This document shows, one piece after another, positions 1 to 8,908 of a stretch of DNA of 54,620 bases; positions within the stretch are counted from its first letter, which is position 1, and each line of letters opens with the position of its first letter. The notes beneath the pieces are model-generated. The model was not told the DNA's origin, searched no databases, and saw nothing but the letters and a program-made list of their open reading frames with translations. This DNA comes from Microvirga tunisiensis (lineage in GTDB: Bacteria > Pseudomonadota > Alphaproteobacteria > Rhizobiales > Beijerinckiaceae). Position numbers and translations under genes: made by a program. The stretch covers positions 1 through 54,620 of the forward strand of contig NZ_VOSK01000019.1 of the NCBI RefSeq assembly GCF_009296175.1, read 5' to 3'.

Positions 1-217
1 GAACAAGAGCATCCGGGAGTGGACCGAGCTGCTGGCCGGCGACGAGGTGCTGGCCACGGCCATCCTCGACCGCCTGCTGCACCGAGCGCATGTTCTCAAC
101 ATCAAGGGGCGCAGCTATCGCCTGCGGGATCTGGAGGAGGCTCTCCAGCGGGCTCACGCTTGAGCCGTCGTAAAACTGGATGTCGCCTTATCTCGTAAAT
201 CTCGGTGTCGCTTGACA
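1..217 (+). mobile_element. Right end of an IS21-family insertion sequence (partial)
   Basis: The window opens inside the ATPase-helper gene of an IS21-type element. After its stop codon there is a short non-coding tail with two spaced repeats, TGTCGCC at 181 and TGTCGCT at 206, and the tail ends near 217 with ...CTTGACA. Read outward on the other strand the end begins TGTCAAGCGACA, the kind of terminal repeat with internal repeats that IS21 elements carry. The left end and the transposase IstA lie outside the window, so the exact boundary and any target duplication cannot be checked here. Confidence 0.6.
2..163 (+). CDS. istB: IstB-like ATP-binding protein, C-terminal end (partial)
   Basis: This is the last 53 residues of an IS21-family helper ATPase; the start is outside the window. 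The visible segment ([20 protein letters not shown], then [17 protein letters not shown]) matches the conserved C-terminus of IstB/DnaC-like transposition helpers, where a SYRL motif follows a HRA motif. In the family this AAA+ protein assists IstA in target capture. The P-loop part is not visible, so intactness cannot be judged. The reading frame is open from base 2 to the TGA at 161-163. Confidence 0.75.
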   Translation, partial: NKSIREWTELLAGDEVLATAILDRLLHRAHVLNIKGRSYRLRDLEEALQRAHA

Positions 218-323
218 GACATCACCAGTGCGGCGATGCGGCCGTCGTCACCGCGGTCCCATAGGCGCTTGCCTGGCTCGCGCGACTGATGGGACAATCA
301 TCCAACGATTTGGACATCGGGCG

Positions 324-1427
324 TTACTCACAATGGCCTTCGGACCGCCAGGCAGTCGGTGTCCGGCCCGACCAGCGCCGGAACGCGCGGGTGAAGGCGC
401 TCGCTTCCGAATAGCCCAGCGCCGCCGCAATCTCGCCCAGCGGCACCGTGGTGTGCTGCAACAACTGGCGTGCAATCTCGAACCGGACCTCGTTGGTGAT
501 CCCGCGGTAGCCCAGGCCACCATCCTTCAGGCGGCGGCTCAGGGTACGACGGTGCATGGCAAGCCGTTCAGCGGTGTCATCGGCCGAGCAGCGATGGCTC
601 GTCAGCCGCGTGCGCATCAGCCGCCGGACATCGTCCGAGAACTCGCATCCCGGACGACCCTTCATCTGGCTGATCCGCTCCTCCAGCAGAGCCCGCATCA
701 TCGGATCGGCCCCGGCAACCCGCCGCTCCAGATCGCGGGCCGGGAAGACGATGCTGGCGCTTTCCCGGTTGAACCGGACCGGAGCCCGGAAATGGTGCCG
801 ATACGGCGCCTGATCCGCTGGCGCGGCGCGGGGCAGCAGAACCTCGCCCGGCCGCCAGTCCGATCCGCACAAGGTCCGCAGGATGTTCACTGTCACGCCC
901 ACGGCGGCGTCGAGGATCTGCTCCACGTTCCTGCTCTCCACCTGATATGTCGCGAAGGTGAGCAGGGCCGTGCCGTCACGACTGGTCAGCGACGGCACCA
1001 CCGCCCGGTCCTGGACACTCAGGTTCGAGACGAGGGCGCGCACGGCATCGCCGATGGTGTGCGAGTGCCGCATCAGGCGGCCGACCAGGCCCAGCGACAG
1101 GGTGCTCGCCCGCCGGCCGACCAGCAGTCCGAAATGCGCGCAGCCCGAGCGCGCCACGCACAGGGTGTACAGCCGGCCCACGACCGCAAACGGGATCACA
1201 CTCATCTCGTCGTCGAACAGGCGCGGATCGAGCCCTGCGGCCCGGATGACCGGATCGGGATCGACGCCGAGTTCGCACAGGGTCGGTACGATTCCCTTGG
1301 AGACGCCGAGGTGGATGTAGCCTGGGGCAAGCGTTCGCTCGCTTGCTGCCGGGACAGTGTGGAACTCCTGGCCTGGTGGCCGGCTGTCACCCGCTGTCAG
1401 ACATTCGGTGCCATCAACCTGCTTCAT
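324..1427 (-). CDS. AraC-family transcriptional regulator
   Basis: The 367-residue protein has the two-part layout of OruR/ArgR-type AraC regulators. An N-terminal ligand-sensing domain of the arabinose-binding type spans roughly residues 35-220 (note VSKGIVPTLCELGVDPDPVI). A C-terminal AraC helix-turn-helix pair covers about residues 270-360, with the second helix signature LGYSEASAFTRAFRRWSGRT and the typical ending GRTPTAWR. It probably controls transcription of a nearby catabolic or stress gene; the effector cannot be read from sequence. It lies 9 bases downstream of a small gene on the same strand, so the two may be co-transcribed. A GGAGG-like site precedes the ATG at 1427. Confidence 0.9.
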   Translation of the reverse strand: MKQVDGTECLTAGDSRPPGQEFHTVPAASERTLAPGYIHLGVSKGIVPTLCELGVDPDPVIRAAGLDPRLFDDEMSVIPFAVVGRLYTLCVARSGCAHFGLLVGRRASTLSLGLVGRLMRHSHTIGDAVRALVSNLSVQDRAVVPSLTSRDGTALLTFATYQVESRNVEQILDAAVGVTVNILRTLCGSDWRPGEVLLPRAAPADQAPYRHHFRAPVRFNRESASIVFPARDLERRVAGADPMMRALLEERISQMKGRPGCEFSDDVRRLMRTRLTSHRCSADDTAERLAMHRRTLSRRLKDGGLGYRGITNEVRFEIARQLLQHTTVPLGEIAAALGYSEASAFTRAFRRWSGRTPTAWRSEGHCE

Positions 1428-1436
1428 GGGAACCTC

Positions 1437-1679
1437 CTAGGCATTCCGATCAAGTGTCGCCTCGATCTCGCCCGCGAGATCCCGCACCAACTCCCGGTAC
1501 TCGGCGCAGCGCTCCTCCCGCACCGGGGTGTCGGAGCGCTCCCACCGCGCGAGCGCCGCCTCCGCCTCGGGCAGGTCGGCGCACAGCAGCAGGAACTCCT
1601 CGTCCCATCGGGCCAGCTCCTCGATGGCGTGCCCGCGATCCGGGAAGTGGGCGATGGCGGCAAGCAGGCGTCGATCCAT
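1437..1679 (-). CDS. Small acidic conserved hypothetical protein
   Basis: This 80-residue protein, rich in Glu and Arg, has no recognised domain. I chose the inner ATG at 1679 (MDRRLLAAIAHFPDRGHAIE) because the upstream extension in the same frame is Pro/Arg-rich and looks non-coding. The rest has natural codon use and helix-forming stretches (ELARWDEEFLLLCADLPEAE). It is transcribed just ahead of the AraC regulator with 9 bases between them, suggesting one transcript. Function unknown; probably cytoplasmic. Confidence 0.55.
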   Translation of the reverse strand: MDRRLLAAIAHFPDRGHAIEELARWDEEFLLLCADLPEAEAALARWERSDTPVREERCAEYRELVRDLAGEIEATLDRNA

Positions 1680-1816
1680 GACAGGGCCCCACCTTGGTGC
1701 CGGAGACGGCGCGGCGCGCCGTCCCGCAAAAGCCAGCATCCTCCTTTGCCGTGGGAATCGGGAGTAGTTTACGCCGATAAGGGTGCCCTTCGGCAGCCTG
1801 GGGAAGGGGTCGGCCC

Positions 1817-3646
1817 ATGCACGGCGACAGGGGCCTCACTGTCGGTGGGCCGCCGAATGCGCAGTCGCCGCCCTCGGCTGCGGACGTGCGCGCCCAGCTC
1901 GACATCCTCCTCGCCAGCCCCGCATTCGATGTGCCCGCGCGGGCCCGCAGGTTCCTGAGTTACGTCGTCGAGGAGACGCTGGCCGGCCGCGGCGACCGCA
2001 TCAAGGCCTACGCGGTCGGGATGGAGGTATTCGGGCGGGACAAGAACTTCGACGCCCAGAACGACCCGGCCGTGCGCATCGAAGCCGGGCGGATCCGGCG
2101 CGCGCTGACGCACTATTATCTGGCCGCCGGCCTGTCCGACCCGATCATCATCGACATTCCCAAGGGCGCCTACGTCCCGCACTTCGCCTGGCGGACCGAG
2201 CCGGTCACGGACGGTCCCGCCGCAACCGGTCCGCCGCCCGAGACCCCCGCCGCATCCCTGCCGCCCATGCCGAGAAAGCGCATCATGTGGCTGGGCGCAG
2301 GCCTTGCCGCCCTTGCCACTGTCGTCCTGCTTGTCATGGTGTTCCTGATCCCGTCTCGGGACGCTCCGGTTCCAACCGCCCAGGCACCGATGCCGGGAGG
2401 GCCGACGCTGGTCGTCATGCCCTTCGCCGACCTGGGCGGGAGTCCGGAAACGAAGATCTACGCCCAGGGCCTCACCGAGGAGGTCCTGAGCCAGCTCGCC
2501 CGCTTCAAGGAATTGTCGGTGCTCGGGCGCGAGACGTCGAGAAGCATCCCGCCCGACGCCGACGCCGCCCGGATCCGCCGTGATCTCGGGGTGCGGTACG
2601 TGCTGGAGGGGAGCGTCCGGACCGCCGAGCACCAGTTGCGCGTGACGGGCCGCCTCCTCGATGCCGAGACGGGCGCCGTGCTGTGGTCGCAGGCCTACGA
2701 CGAGGACCTGCGCGTCCGCGGCTTCTTCGCGATCCAGGACGATGTGGCGCAGAAGGTCGCGACCGCCATCGGCCAGCCCTACGGCATTATCGCCCGGTCG
2801 GACGAGAGGCGCACCCAGGCCGGAGCGCCCGAGGACCTAGAGGCCTATGCCTGCACACTGCGGTTCTACGGCTACCGCGCCGCGCTGGGTCCGGCCAGCC
2901 ACGCTGCCATCCGGACGTGTCTCGAACGGGCGGTTGACCGCTATCCGAGCTATGCCACCGCCTGGGCGATGCTCTCGATGCTCTACCTCGATGAGGACCG
3001 CTTCGGCTTCAACCCACGCCTCGGTTCGCCGACGGCAACGCAGCGTTCCATCGAGGCCGCCCGGCTCGCCAACCGCCTCGACCCGGAGAACGTCCGCGGG
3101 TTGCAGGCGCTGATGGGGGCGCTCTTCTTCACGGAGCAGCCGGTGGAGGCGCTCAGGGTCGGCGAGCGGGCCGTGGCGCTCAACCCGAACGACACCGAGC
3201 TGCTCGCGGATTTCGGAGCCCGCGTGGGCCAGGCCGGCGACCACAGGCGCGGCATGGCCCTCATGGAGCAGGCCCTGGTCCGCAATCCAGGCCATTCGGG
3301 CTATTACAACGGGGTACTGGCGCAGCTTGCCTACCTGGAGCGCGACTACGAGCGTGCCCAGCTTCTGATGAGACAGGTCAGCCTGGAGAAGTTCCCGCTC
3401 TACCATTTCGTGTCGGCCATCATCTACGCCCAGCTCGGAATGAAGTCCGAAGCCGCCGAGGCGCGGGACCGTTTTCTCCAGGCGCGTCCCGCGATCTTCG
3501 AGCAGTGGGATCGGGAGATGGCCAAGCGCAACTTCCGGCCCGAGGACGCTACCCTCCTGGCCGAGGGGGCCCGCAAGGCCGGCTTCCCGGTGGCGGACAC
3601 GACGGCGGCCGAAACGGCCCTCCGGACGGCCGCTCCCCAACGCTGA
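1817..3646 (+). CDS. Membrane-anchored TolB-like/TPR protein of adenylate-cyclase-associated type
   Basis: The 609-residue protein belongs to a family common in rhizobia and often labelled adenylate cyclase, although no cyclase catalytic domain is present. Order of parts: an N-terminal cytoplasmic domain (about 20-125; ARARRFLSYVVEETLAGRGD), one transmembrane helix near 155-180 (WLGAGLAALATVVLLVMVFL), a TolB/FlgO-like segment around 195-320 (VVMPFADLGGSPETKIYAQG) and TPR-like helical repeats to the C-terminus. It probably senses or scaffolds at the membrane; the partner is unknown. ATG 1817 follows a GGGGAAGGGG purine stretch. It is followed by exported DUF1254 genes on the same strand about 160 bases away. 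Confidence 0.8.
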   Translation: MHGDRGLTVGGPPNAQSPPSAADVRAQLDILLASPAFDVPARARRFLSYVVEETLAGRGDRIKAYAVGMEVFGRDKNFDAQNDPAVRIEAGRIRRALTHYYLAAGLSDPIIIDIPKGAYVPHFAWRTEPVTDGPAATGPPPETPAASLPPMPRKRIMWLGAGLAALATVVLLVMVFLIPSRDAPVPTAQAPMPGGPTLVVMPFADLGGSPETKIYAQGLTEEVLSQLARFKELSVLGRETSRSIPPDADAARIRRDLGVRYVLEGSVRTAEHQLRVTGRLLDAETGAVLWSQAYDEDLRVRGFFAIQDDVAQKVATAIGQPYGIIARSDERRTQAGAPEDLEAYACTLRFYGYRAALGPASHAAIRTCLERAVDRYPSYATAWAMLSMLYLDEDRFGFNPRLGSPTATQRSIEAARLANRLDPENVRGLQALMGALFFTEQPVEALRVGERAVALNPNDTELLADFGARVGQAGDHRRGMALMEQALVRNPGHSGYYNGVLAQLAYLERDYERAQLLMRQVSLEKFPLYHFVSAIIYAQLGMKSEAAEARDRFLQARPAIFEQWDREMAKRNFRPEDATLLAEGARKAGFPVADTTAAETALRTAAPQR

Positions 3647-3804
3647 ACACAGCCCTCACCTACACAGAGACTACCGTAAACTACAGGCGGTCAGCGTCCT
3701 TGCTTGCTAGCGTCAGTCCAGTGCTCGTGCCGTTGTCGCGACCGGGGGTGGCCGTGGCCATACCCTGCTCGAGCGGAAGCCGTGAACCGAAAGGACATGT
3801 TCCG

Positions 3805-5244
3805 ATGCTGACGAAACGCGATCTGCTTTGCTCGGCCGCGCTGGCCGCGCTCGCCGCCACGATGGTGACGTCCATCCCGGCCATAGCGCAGGACAAGGCC
3901 GAATGGCCCAACCTCCTGGAGGCCAAGGACATCGCCGAGGAAGGATTCGTCTACGGCCTGCCGCTCGTGATGAACTATGCGGTCATGCACGAGTTCGCCG
4001 TCGACCCGAAGTCCGGCCAATTCAAGGCACCGTTCAATCGGATCGACAACATGCACCATGTCGCCACCCCGGCGGACACGGCCATCGTCACGCCGAACAG
4101 CGACACGCCATACTCCATCCTGTGGCTGGATCTGCGGGCGGAGCCGATGGTCATCTCGGTGCCGACGATCGCAAGGGACCGCTACTACTCGGTCCAGCTC
4201 ATCGACGGCAACACCTACAATTTCGGCTACATCGGCACGCGCGCCACGGGAACCGAGGCGGGCGAGTATCTGGTGGTCGGCCCCGACTGGAAAGGCGCAA
4301 CGCCCTCCGGCATCAAGAAGGTCTTCCGATCGACCACCCCCTTCGTGTTCGCCAACTTCCGGACTCAGCTCTTCACCCCTGGCGACATGCCGAGCGTCGA
4401 GACAATCCAGGCCGGCTACAAGGCGCAGCCTCTGTCGGCCTTCCTCAAGCAGCCCGCCCCGCCCGCCGCGCCGACGATCGAGTTTCTTCCTGCCACCACG
4501 GCCGGGATCAAGGACAACTTCTTCCAGTATCTCGACGCGGCCCTGCAATTCGTCCCCGAGACGCCACGGGACAAGGCGATCCGCGCCAAACTTGCGAGGA
4601 TCGGCATCGGGCCAGACAGGACCTTCGACTTCAAGGATCTGTCGCTTGAACACAAAGCCGAAATCCTGGTGGGCATGAAGCAGGGCAACGACAAGGTCGA
4701 GAAGTGGCTGGCCAACGGCAACAAGGTCATCAACGGCTGGAGCGTCGGCTCCTTCCTTGGCGATGAGGCCTTCTACAACGGCGACTGGCTGAAGCGGGCC
4801 GGAGCGGCCAGGGCCGGCATCTACGGCAACGATGCCGTGGAAGCCATGTATCCCTTTACCCGCACGACTGCGACAGGCGAGACACTCGACGCCGGCAACC
4901 ACGACTACACGATCACCTTTCCCGCCGGGCAACTCCCGCCGGTGAACTCGTTCTGGTCGGTGACGATGTACGACGGCAAGAGCCAGCTCCTGGTCAGGAA
5001 CCCGATCGACCGCTACCTCATCAACTCGCCGATGCTGCCCGGCATGAAGAAGAACGAGGATGGCTCGCTCACCCTCTACATCCAGAAAGACAGCCCCGGT
5101 GCGGACAAGGAGGCCAACTGGCTGCCTGCACCCAACGGCACGATCTACCTCGTGATGCGCCTGTACTGGCCGAAGGTCGAGGCGCCTTCGATCCTGCCGG
5201 CTGGCGAAGGGACGTGGCAGCCGCCCGGTGTCGTGGCGCAGTAA
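3805..5244 (+). CDS. Exported DUF1254/DUF1214 domain protein
   Basis: This 479-residue precursor starts at ATG 3805, preceded by an AAAGGA site. It begins with a clear signal peptide (MLTKRDLLCSAALAALAATM, cleavage expected after IPAIAQ). The mature part has an N-terminal DUF1254 domain (about 60-190; FVYGLPLVMNYAVMHEF, then TPNSDTPYSILWLDLRAEP) and a C-terminal DUF1214 domain (about 345-460; NSFWSVTMYDGKSQLLV and NPIDRYLINS). Family members are periplasmic and of unknown biochemical role, with some reports of links to envelope or stress traits. The longer frame reaching back to 3505 overlaps the preceding gene and lacks a signal peptide at its start, so I rejected it. A second paralogue follows 75 bases downstream, suggesting an operon. 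Confidence 0.88.
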   Translation: MLTKRDLLCSAALAALAATMVTSIPAIAQDKAEWPNLLEAKDIAEEGFVYGLPLVMNYAVMHEFAVDPKSGQFKAPFNRIDNMHHVATPADTAIVTPNSDTPYSILWLDLRAEPMVISVPTIARDRYYSVQLIDGNTYNFGYIGTRATGTEAGEYLVVGPDWKGATPSGIKKVFRSTTPFVFANFRTQLFTPGDMPSVETIQAGYKAQPLSAFLKQPAPPAAPTIEFLPATTAGIKDNFFQYLDAALQFVPETPRDKAIRAKLARIGIGPDRTFDFKDLSLEHKAEILVGMKQGNDKVEKWLANGNKVINGWSVGSFLGDEAFYNGDWLKRAGAARAGIYGNDAVEAMYPFTRTTATGETLDAGNHDYTITFPAGQLPPVNSFWSVTMYDGKSQLLVRNPIDRYLINSPMLPGMKKNEDGSLTLYIQKDSPGADKEANWLPAPNGTIYLVMRLYWPKVEAPSILPAGEGTWQPPGVVAQ

Positions 5245-5319
5245 TTATCCCCCCAATCCGTGACGCGTGGCGCCGGATGCGGCGTCCGCGGCTTGAACTG
5301 CCGTGAAGGATCAAACGCC

Positions 5320-6864
5320 ATGAAACGCTCCCTGAAACTGGCCGGCCCTGCGGCGATCGCCGCACGCAGGGCGAGACTGCTTTGCGCCACTGCCGCCGTG
5401 GTCCTGATGGGCTTGGGCACGGCTTCCGCACAGACCTACAAGATGACGACGCCTGTCGCGCCGGGCGTCGCCGTGCCGGACAGGATCGAATCCTCGATCG
5501 GGGCGCTGAAGCTCGATTACGGCTACCCGTCGGACGAGACCGTCGACAAGATCTACGACAACCTGGACCGCTCGCGTGCGCTCCAGGCCTACCTGCTGGC
5601 GATTCCGATCGTCAATCAGGCCGGCATGCGCGACTCCCTGCGCAAGTTCGGACCGGACAACCAGACCAACGTGATCTGGGAAAGTCTGATGGATTCCAAG
5701 ACCGTCGCGCTGACGGGCAACGACAACACGATCTACAACTTCATGTGGGTCGACACGAGCAAGGGGCCGGTGGTGGCCGAAATTCCGCCCAAGGTGCTCG
5801 GGACGGTCGACGACTTCTGGTACAAGTGGGTGGGCGACATCGGCTTCACCGGGGCCGACAAGGGTCAGGGTGGCAAGTACCTCCTGTTGCCGCCCGGGTT
5901 CGAGGGCGACATCCCAGGCGGCTATCACGTCTTGCGGCCGAGCACCTTCGGCAGCTACCTCGTCTTTCGCTCCTTCCTCGTGGACGGCTCAACCCAACCT
6001 GCGGTCGATGCGGCCAAGAAGGACCTGAGGATCTATCCCTTGGCCGAGGCCGCCAACCCGCCGCCGATGAAGTTCGTCAATGCCTCCGGCATTCCCTCGA
6101 ACTTCGTCGCACCGGGCGACTACTCGTTCTGGAGCCTGTTGAACCAGGTCATCCAGGAAGAGCCGGCGGGTGGTTCCGATCCCACGACCTTGGGGCTGTT
6201 CGCCTCGATCGGCATCGTCAAGGGCCAGCCCTTCAATCCCGATGAGCGGATGAAGAGGATCCTCACCGACGCCGCCAACATCGGTGCCGTGACGGCCCGG
6301 ACGATCGCCTTCAAGGTTCGCGCGAAGGACGCTTATTTCTATCCGGACAGTGCATGGCGCCTGCCGTTTTTGGGCGGCTACAAGTTCGAGTCAGCGCCTG
6401 GTGTCAGCAACCTGGACGGAGCCGTCTTCTTCTACTACTTCGCGATTGCCGTGACGCCGGCGATGGAGGAGAAGATGGTCGGCCAGGGTTCGCAATATCC
6501 CTGGTCGGTTCAGGATGCGAAGGGCAATCCCCTCGATGGCGGCAAGACCTACAAGCTGCGCCTGCCGCCCAATGTCCCGGTCAAGGATTTCTGGTCGGTC
6601 ATCGTCTACGACAACCAGACCCGTTCGATGGTGCAAACCGACCAGCAAGCTCCAAGCGTCAGCAGCCAGAGCAAGGGCGTCAAGACCAATGCGGATGGTT
6701 CGGTGGATGTCTACTTCGGACCCAAGGCCCCGGCAGGAATGGAGAACAACTGGGTGCAGACGATCGCGGGCAAGGGCTGGTTCACGCTCCTTCGCCTCTA
6801 TGGTCCGCTGGAACCGTGGTTCGACAAGACCTGGAAACCGGGCGAGATCGAACTCGTCAGGTAG
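5320..6864 (+). CDS. Second exported DUF1254/DUF1214 domain protein
   Basis: The 514-residue precursor starts at ATG 5320 with GAAGGA nine bases upstream. The N-terminus is a long signal peptide (cationic stretch, then LLCATAAVVLMGLGTASAQT). It shares the DUF1254 (about 60-190) plus DUF1214 (about 395-500; VKDFWSVIVYDNQTRSMVQT) arrangement with the gene before it, so the two are likely an old tandem duplication, although they are strongly diverged. The predicted site is the periplasm; the activity is unknown. The pair is followed by a hairpin about 110 bases past the stop codon. Confidence 0.88.
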   Translation: MKRSLKLAGPAAIAARRARLLCATAAVVLMGLGTASAQTYKMTTPVAPGVAVPDRIESSIGALKLDYGYPSDETVDKIYDNLDRSRALQAYLLAIPIVNQAGMRDSLRKFGPDNQTNVIWESLMDSKTVALTGNDNTIYNFMWVDTSKGPVVAEIPPKVLGTVDDFWYKWVGDIGFTGADKGQGGKYLLLPPGFEGDIPGGYHVLRPSTFGSYLVFRSFLVDGSTQPAVDAAKKDLRIYPLAEAANPPPMKFVNASGIPSNFVAPGDYSFWSLLNQVIQEEPAGGSDPTTLGLFASIGIVKGQPFNPDERMKRILTDAANIGAVTARTIAFKVRAKDAYFYPDSAWRLPFLGGYKFESAPGVSNLDGAVFFYYFAIAVTPAMEEKMVGQGSQYPWSVQDAKGNPLDGGKTYKLRLPPNVPVKDFWSVIVYDNQTRSMVQTDQQAPSVSSQSKGVKTNADGSVDVYFGPKAPAGMENNWVQTIAGKGWFTLLRLYGPLEPWFDKTWKPGEIELVR

Positions 6865-6972
6865 CCGGCGTGGCAGCGATCGAGTTGCTGCATAGCTAGA
6901 ACCAGGCCGTCGCTTGACCCTTCCGTTTGGGCAGCCGTCAGCATGTGCGTTAAAGGGTCAGAGTGTAACATT

Positions 6973-6997
6973 GGGCGGACCAAATGAAGGTCCGCCC
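6973..6997. terminator. Perfect 9-bp hairpin in a 436-base gap; possible terminator
   Basis: GGGCGGACC (6973-6981) and GGTCCGCCC (6989-6997) form a perfect stem with a 7-base loop, about 110 bases after the second DUF1254 gene. There is no T-run on either side, so termination is only inferred. The surrounding gap, 6865-7300, holds no convincing gene: a 129-residue minus-strand frame overlaps the DUF1254 coding end and has an unnatural composition. Confidence 0.4.
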
Positions 6998-7300
6998 GTC
7001 GTGCCTTTGCAGAAGTTCCGCGTACTTCCGGAACGTGCCAATTCCCGACCTCCTCAACATTCGGTGCGCTGAGTGAACGGCAGCGTTTTTGGCTTGACCG
7101 GGAACCGCAACAGGCGCATCTGGCTTTTCCATCCGCAGCCTGCTTCGGCAGACCGCGGACCCACAGGAACCCTGAACCCCATGCCAAGCGACAGTCCCAG
7201 TCGATTGACCACGCCGTTGCCGGCCCGCGCGGACGCCTGATCGCTTGATCGGCTCACCCGCCGCCGGCCTGCGACGGCTGGTCGGAACCGAGGTGAGCCC

Positions 7301-7525
7301 ATGACCCTCCTGAACCTGTTCCCGCTCCGCGCCAACGCGCGCTCGGAGCAAGTAACCTCCGACGATCGCGGCGTGACGCTGATGCTCGTCCTCCTTCTCG
7401 GGCTGGTGTTCGCGCCGATCATCGGTCTGCATATCGCCGCCGTTGCCTTCGGCCCTGAAGCCGCAGCGCCCCCGCCGGAGAACCTCGCCCATCACGCGAC
7501 GCCGCCGAAGCCCACGCGCGGCTAG
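7301..7525 (+). CDS. Small single-pass membrane protein
   Basis: This 74-residue protein has one hydrophobic segment (VTLMLVLLLGLVFAPIIGLH, about residues 25-50) flanked by a polar N-terminus and a Pro/Ala-rich tail. The ATG at 7301 is preceded by GAGGTGAG. No family recognised. It ends 24 bases before the CorA start, so it is probably co-transcribed with the transporter and may be an accessory subunit, but that is guesswork from position. Confidence 0.6.
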   Translation: MTLLNLFPLRANARSEQVTSDDRGVTLMLVLLLGLVFAPIIGLHIAAVAFGPEAAAPPPENLAHHATPPKPTRG

Positions 7526-7549
7526 TTGATCCTGCCTGAGGACTGCCCG

Positions 7550-8542
7550 ATGATGAACTTCCATGGCCTGCGCCAGGGCCGTTTCGTACGCCTGGCGCAG
7601 GACAGCACGACGCTTCCTGCCCCGTCCGACGTGCTCTGGATCGACCTCTTGGATCCCACGCACGAGGAGGAGAAGGCGGTCGAGGCGCTGCTCGGGCTTC
7701 AGGTGCCGACTCGGCAGGAGATGGCCGAGATCGAGGAGTCCGCCCGTCTGTATCAGGAGCATGATGCCTTGGTCATGACGGCCGTGATCATCAACGGCGT
7801 CGCCGAGGGCCGGCCCTCCCGCACCCAGGTTACCTTCGTCCTGACAAAGACCCACCTGGTCTCGGTGCGCTATGCCGACCCGGTGCCCTTCCGCACGTTC
7901 ATGGCCAAAAGCCAGCGCCAGCCCGAGGCCCACACCACCAGCGACAGCCTTCTGGCCTCGCTCCTGGAGAGCATCGTCGAGCGGGCCGCCGACGTGCTGG
8001 AGATGGTGGCCGCCGACCTGAACGAGGTCTCGACCCGGCTGTTCGTCGAGGACCGCAGCCCGAAGCGCCGCAAGGTCAAGCGGGTGGAGGACGAACTCCA
8101 GGCCCTTATTCGGCGGCTCGGGCGCAAGAACATGACGGTGGCCATCCTGCGCGAGAGCCTGCTGTCGCTGTCGCGGCTCATTCCCTATGTCCGCCAGGGC
8201 GCCGAAGAATGGCTCACCAACGGCAGCCCGGCGCGGCTGAAGCAGGTCGAGCGGGACCTGCGCTCGCTCTCGGCCTATGAGGGACAGCTCTCGTCCGAGA
8301 TCGTGTACCTGCATGATGCGACGCTCGGGCTGATCAACCTCGACCAGAACCGCATCATCAAGGTGTTCTCGATTGCCGCCGTGCTGTTCCTGCCCCCGAC
8401 GCTGGTCGGCACGATCTACGGCATGAACTTCGAGTTCATGCCGGAACTGCGCTGGGACTACGGCTATGTCGTCGCCCTGGTGCTCATGGTGCTGTCGGCG
8501 GTGGTGCCCTACCACTGGTTCAAGTGGCGCGGCTGGCTCTAG
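7550..8542 (+). CDS. corA: CorA-family divalent cation (Mg/Co/Ni) transporter
   Basis: This 330-residue CorA-type channel for Mg2+ and other divalent cations acts in the inner membrane. The large N-terminal cytoplasmic domain is followed by two C-terminal membrane helices (about 270-290 and 300-322) separated by the hallmark YGMNF loop, with the acidic FMPEL next to it. ATG 7550 has GAGGA upstream; a TTG 24 bases earlier is less likely. The last codon region is shared: CTAG at 8539-8542 gives this gene its TAG and the converging gene on the other strand its TAG as well. Confidence 0.93.
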   Translation: MMNFHGLRQGRFVRLAQDSTTLPAPSDVLWIDLLDPTHEEEKAVEALLGLQVPTRQEMAEIEESARLYQEHDALVMTAVIINGVAEGRPSRTQVTFVLTKTHLVSVRYADPVPFRTFMAKSQRQPEAHTTSDSLLASLLESIVERAADVLEMVAADLNEVSTRLFVEDRSPKRRKVKRVEDELQALIRRLGRKNMTVAILRESLLSLSRLIPYVRQGAEEWLTNGSPARLKQVERDLRSLSAYEGQLSSEIVYLHDATLGLINLDQNRIIKVFSIAAVLFLPPTLVGTIYGMNFEFMPELRWDYGYVVALVLMVLSAVVPYHWFKWRGWL

Positions 8543-8811
8543 CGGCCATCACTGCCAAAGGATTGCCAGGCGGGCTGCCATGCCCTGGCCCGCCAATCCA
8601 CCGCTTCGGCTCGGGCCGTCAGGCAGATCGCCTTGACCCTGAAGCGCAGCGCGATCCCCGCCAAGCGCCGTGCAGGCTCCGGACGCCCCGCTGTGGCGAG
8701 GATCTCCGCCAAGCCAAACAGACGCTCGGCCGCGCTCTCCTGTGCCACCGCCTGCCGTTTCAGGGAGCGGCGGTGCTGCCACAAGGCATAACGAAGCCGT
8801 CGTGTTGCCAT
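8539..8811 (-). CDS. Small basic hypothetical protein converging on corA
   Basis: A 90-residue, Arg/Ala-rich protein with no family recognised. I chose ATG 8811 (MATRRLRYALWQHRRSLKRQ) because it is preceded by GGCGGAGACGG; the longer frame back to 8919 overlaps the next promoter region. The middle part (SAAERLFGLAEILATAGRPE) could form amphipathic helices. Its stop codon shares the CTAG tetranucleotide with the end of corA. It is soluble and probably cytoplasmic. Confidence 0.5.
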   Translation of the reverse strand: MATRRLRYALWQHRRSLKRQAVAQESAAERLFGLAEILATAGRPEPARRLAGIALRFRVKAICLTARAEAVDWRARAWQPAWQSFGSDGR

Positions 8812-8908
8812 GTCCGTCTCCGCCGCCAACGCGCAGCCCGGGATCGCCGGGCCTGCCGAATGCCCTAGTTTCAAGGTGTAGGACGTCCTGCCTGAACGGG
8901 AGCTTAGG

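Noticed and set aside
228-1958. 576-residue plus-strand frame opposite the AraC gene
   Set aside because: It is antisense to the well-supported AraC regulator and crosses into the next gene; the composition is Arg/Pro-rich without any domain. A shadow frame of GC-rich DNA.
6798-7187. 129-residue minus-strand frame after the DUF1254 genes
   Set aside because: Overlaps a real coding end, has no ribosome site and an unnatural composition.
8073-8082. AAGGTCAAG matches half of a CueR-type site
   Set aside because: Inside the corA coding region with no second half-site or promoter.
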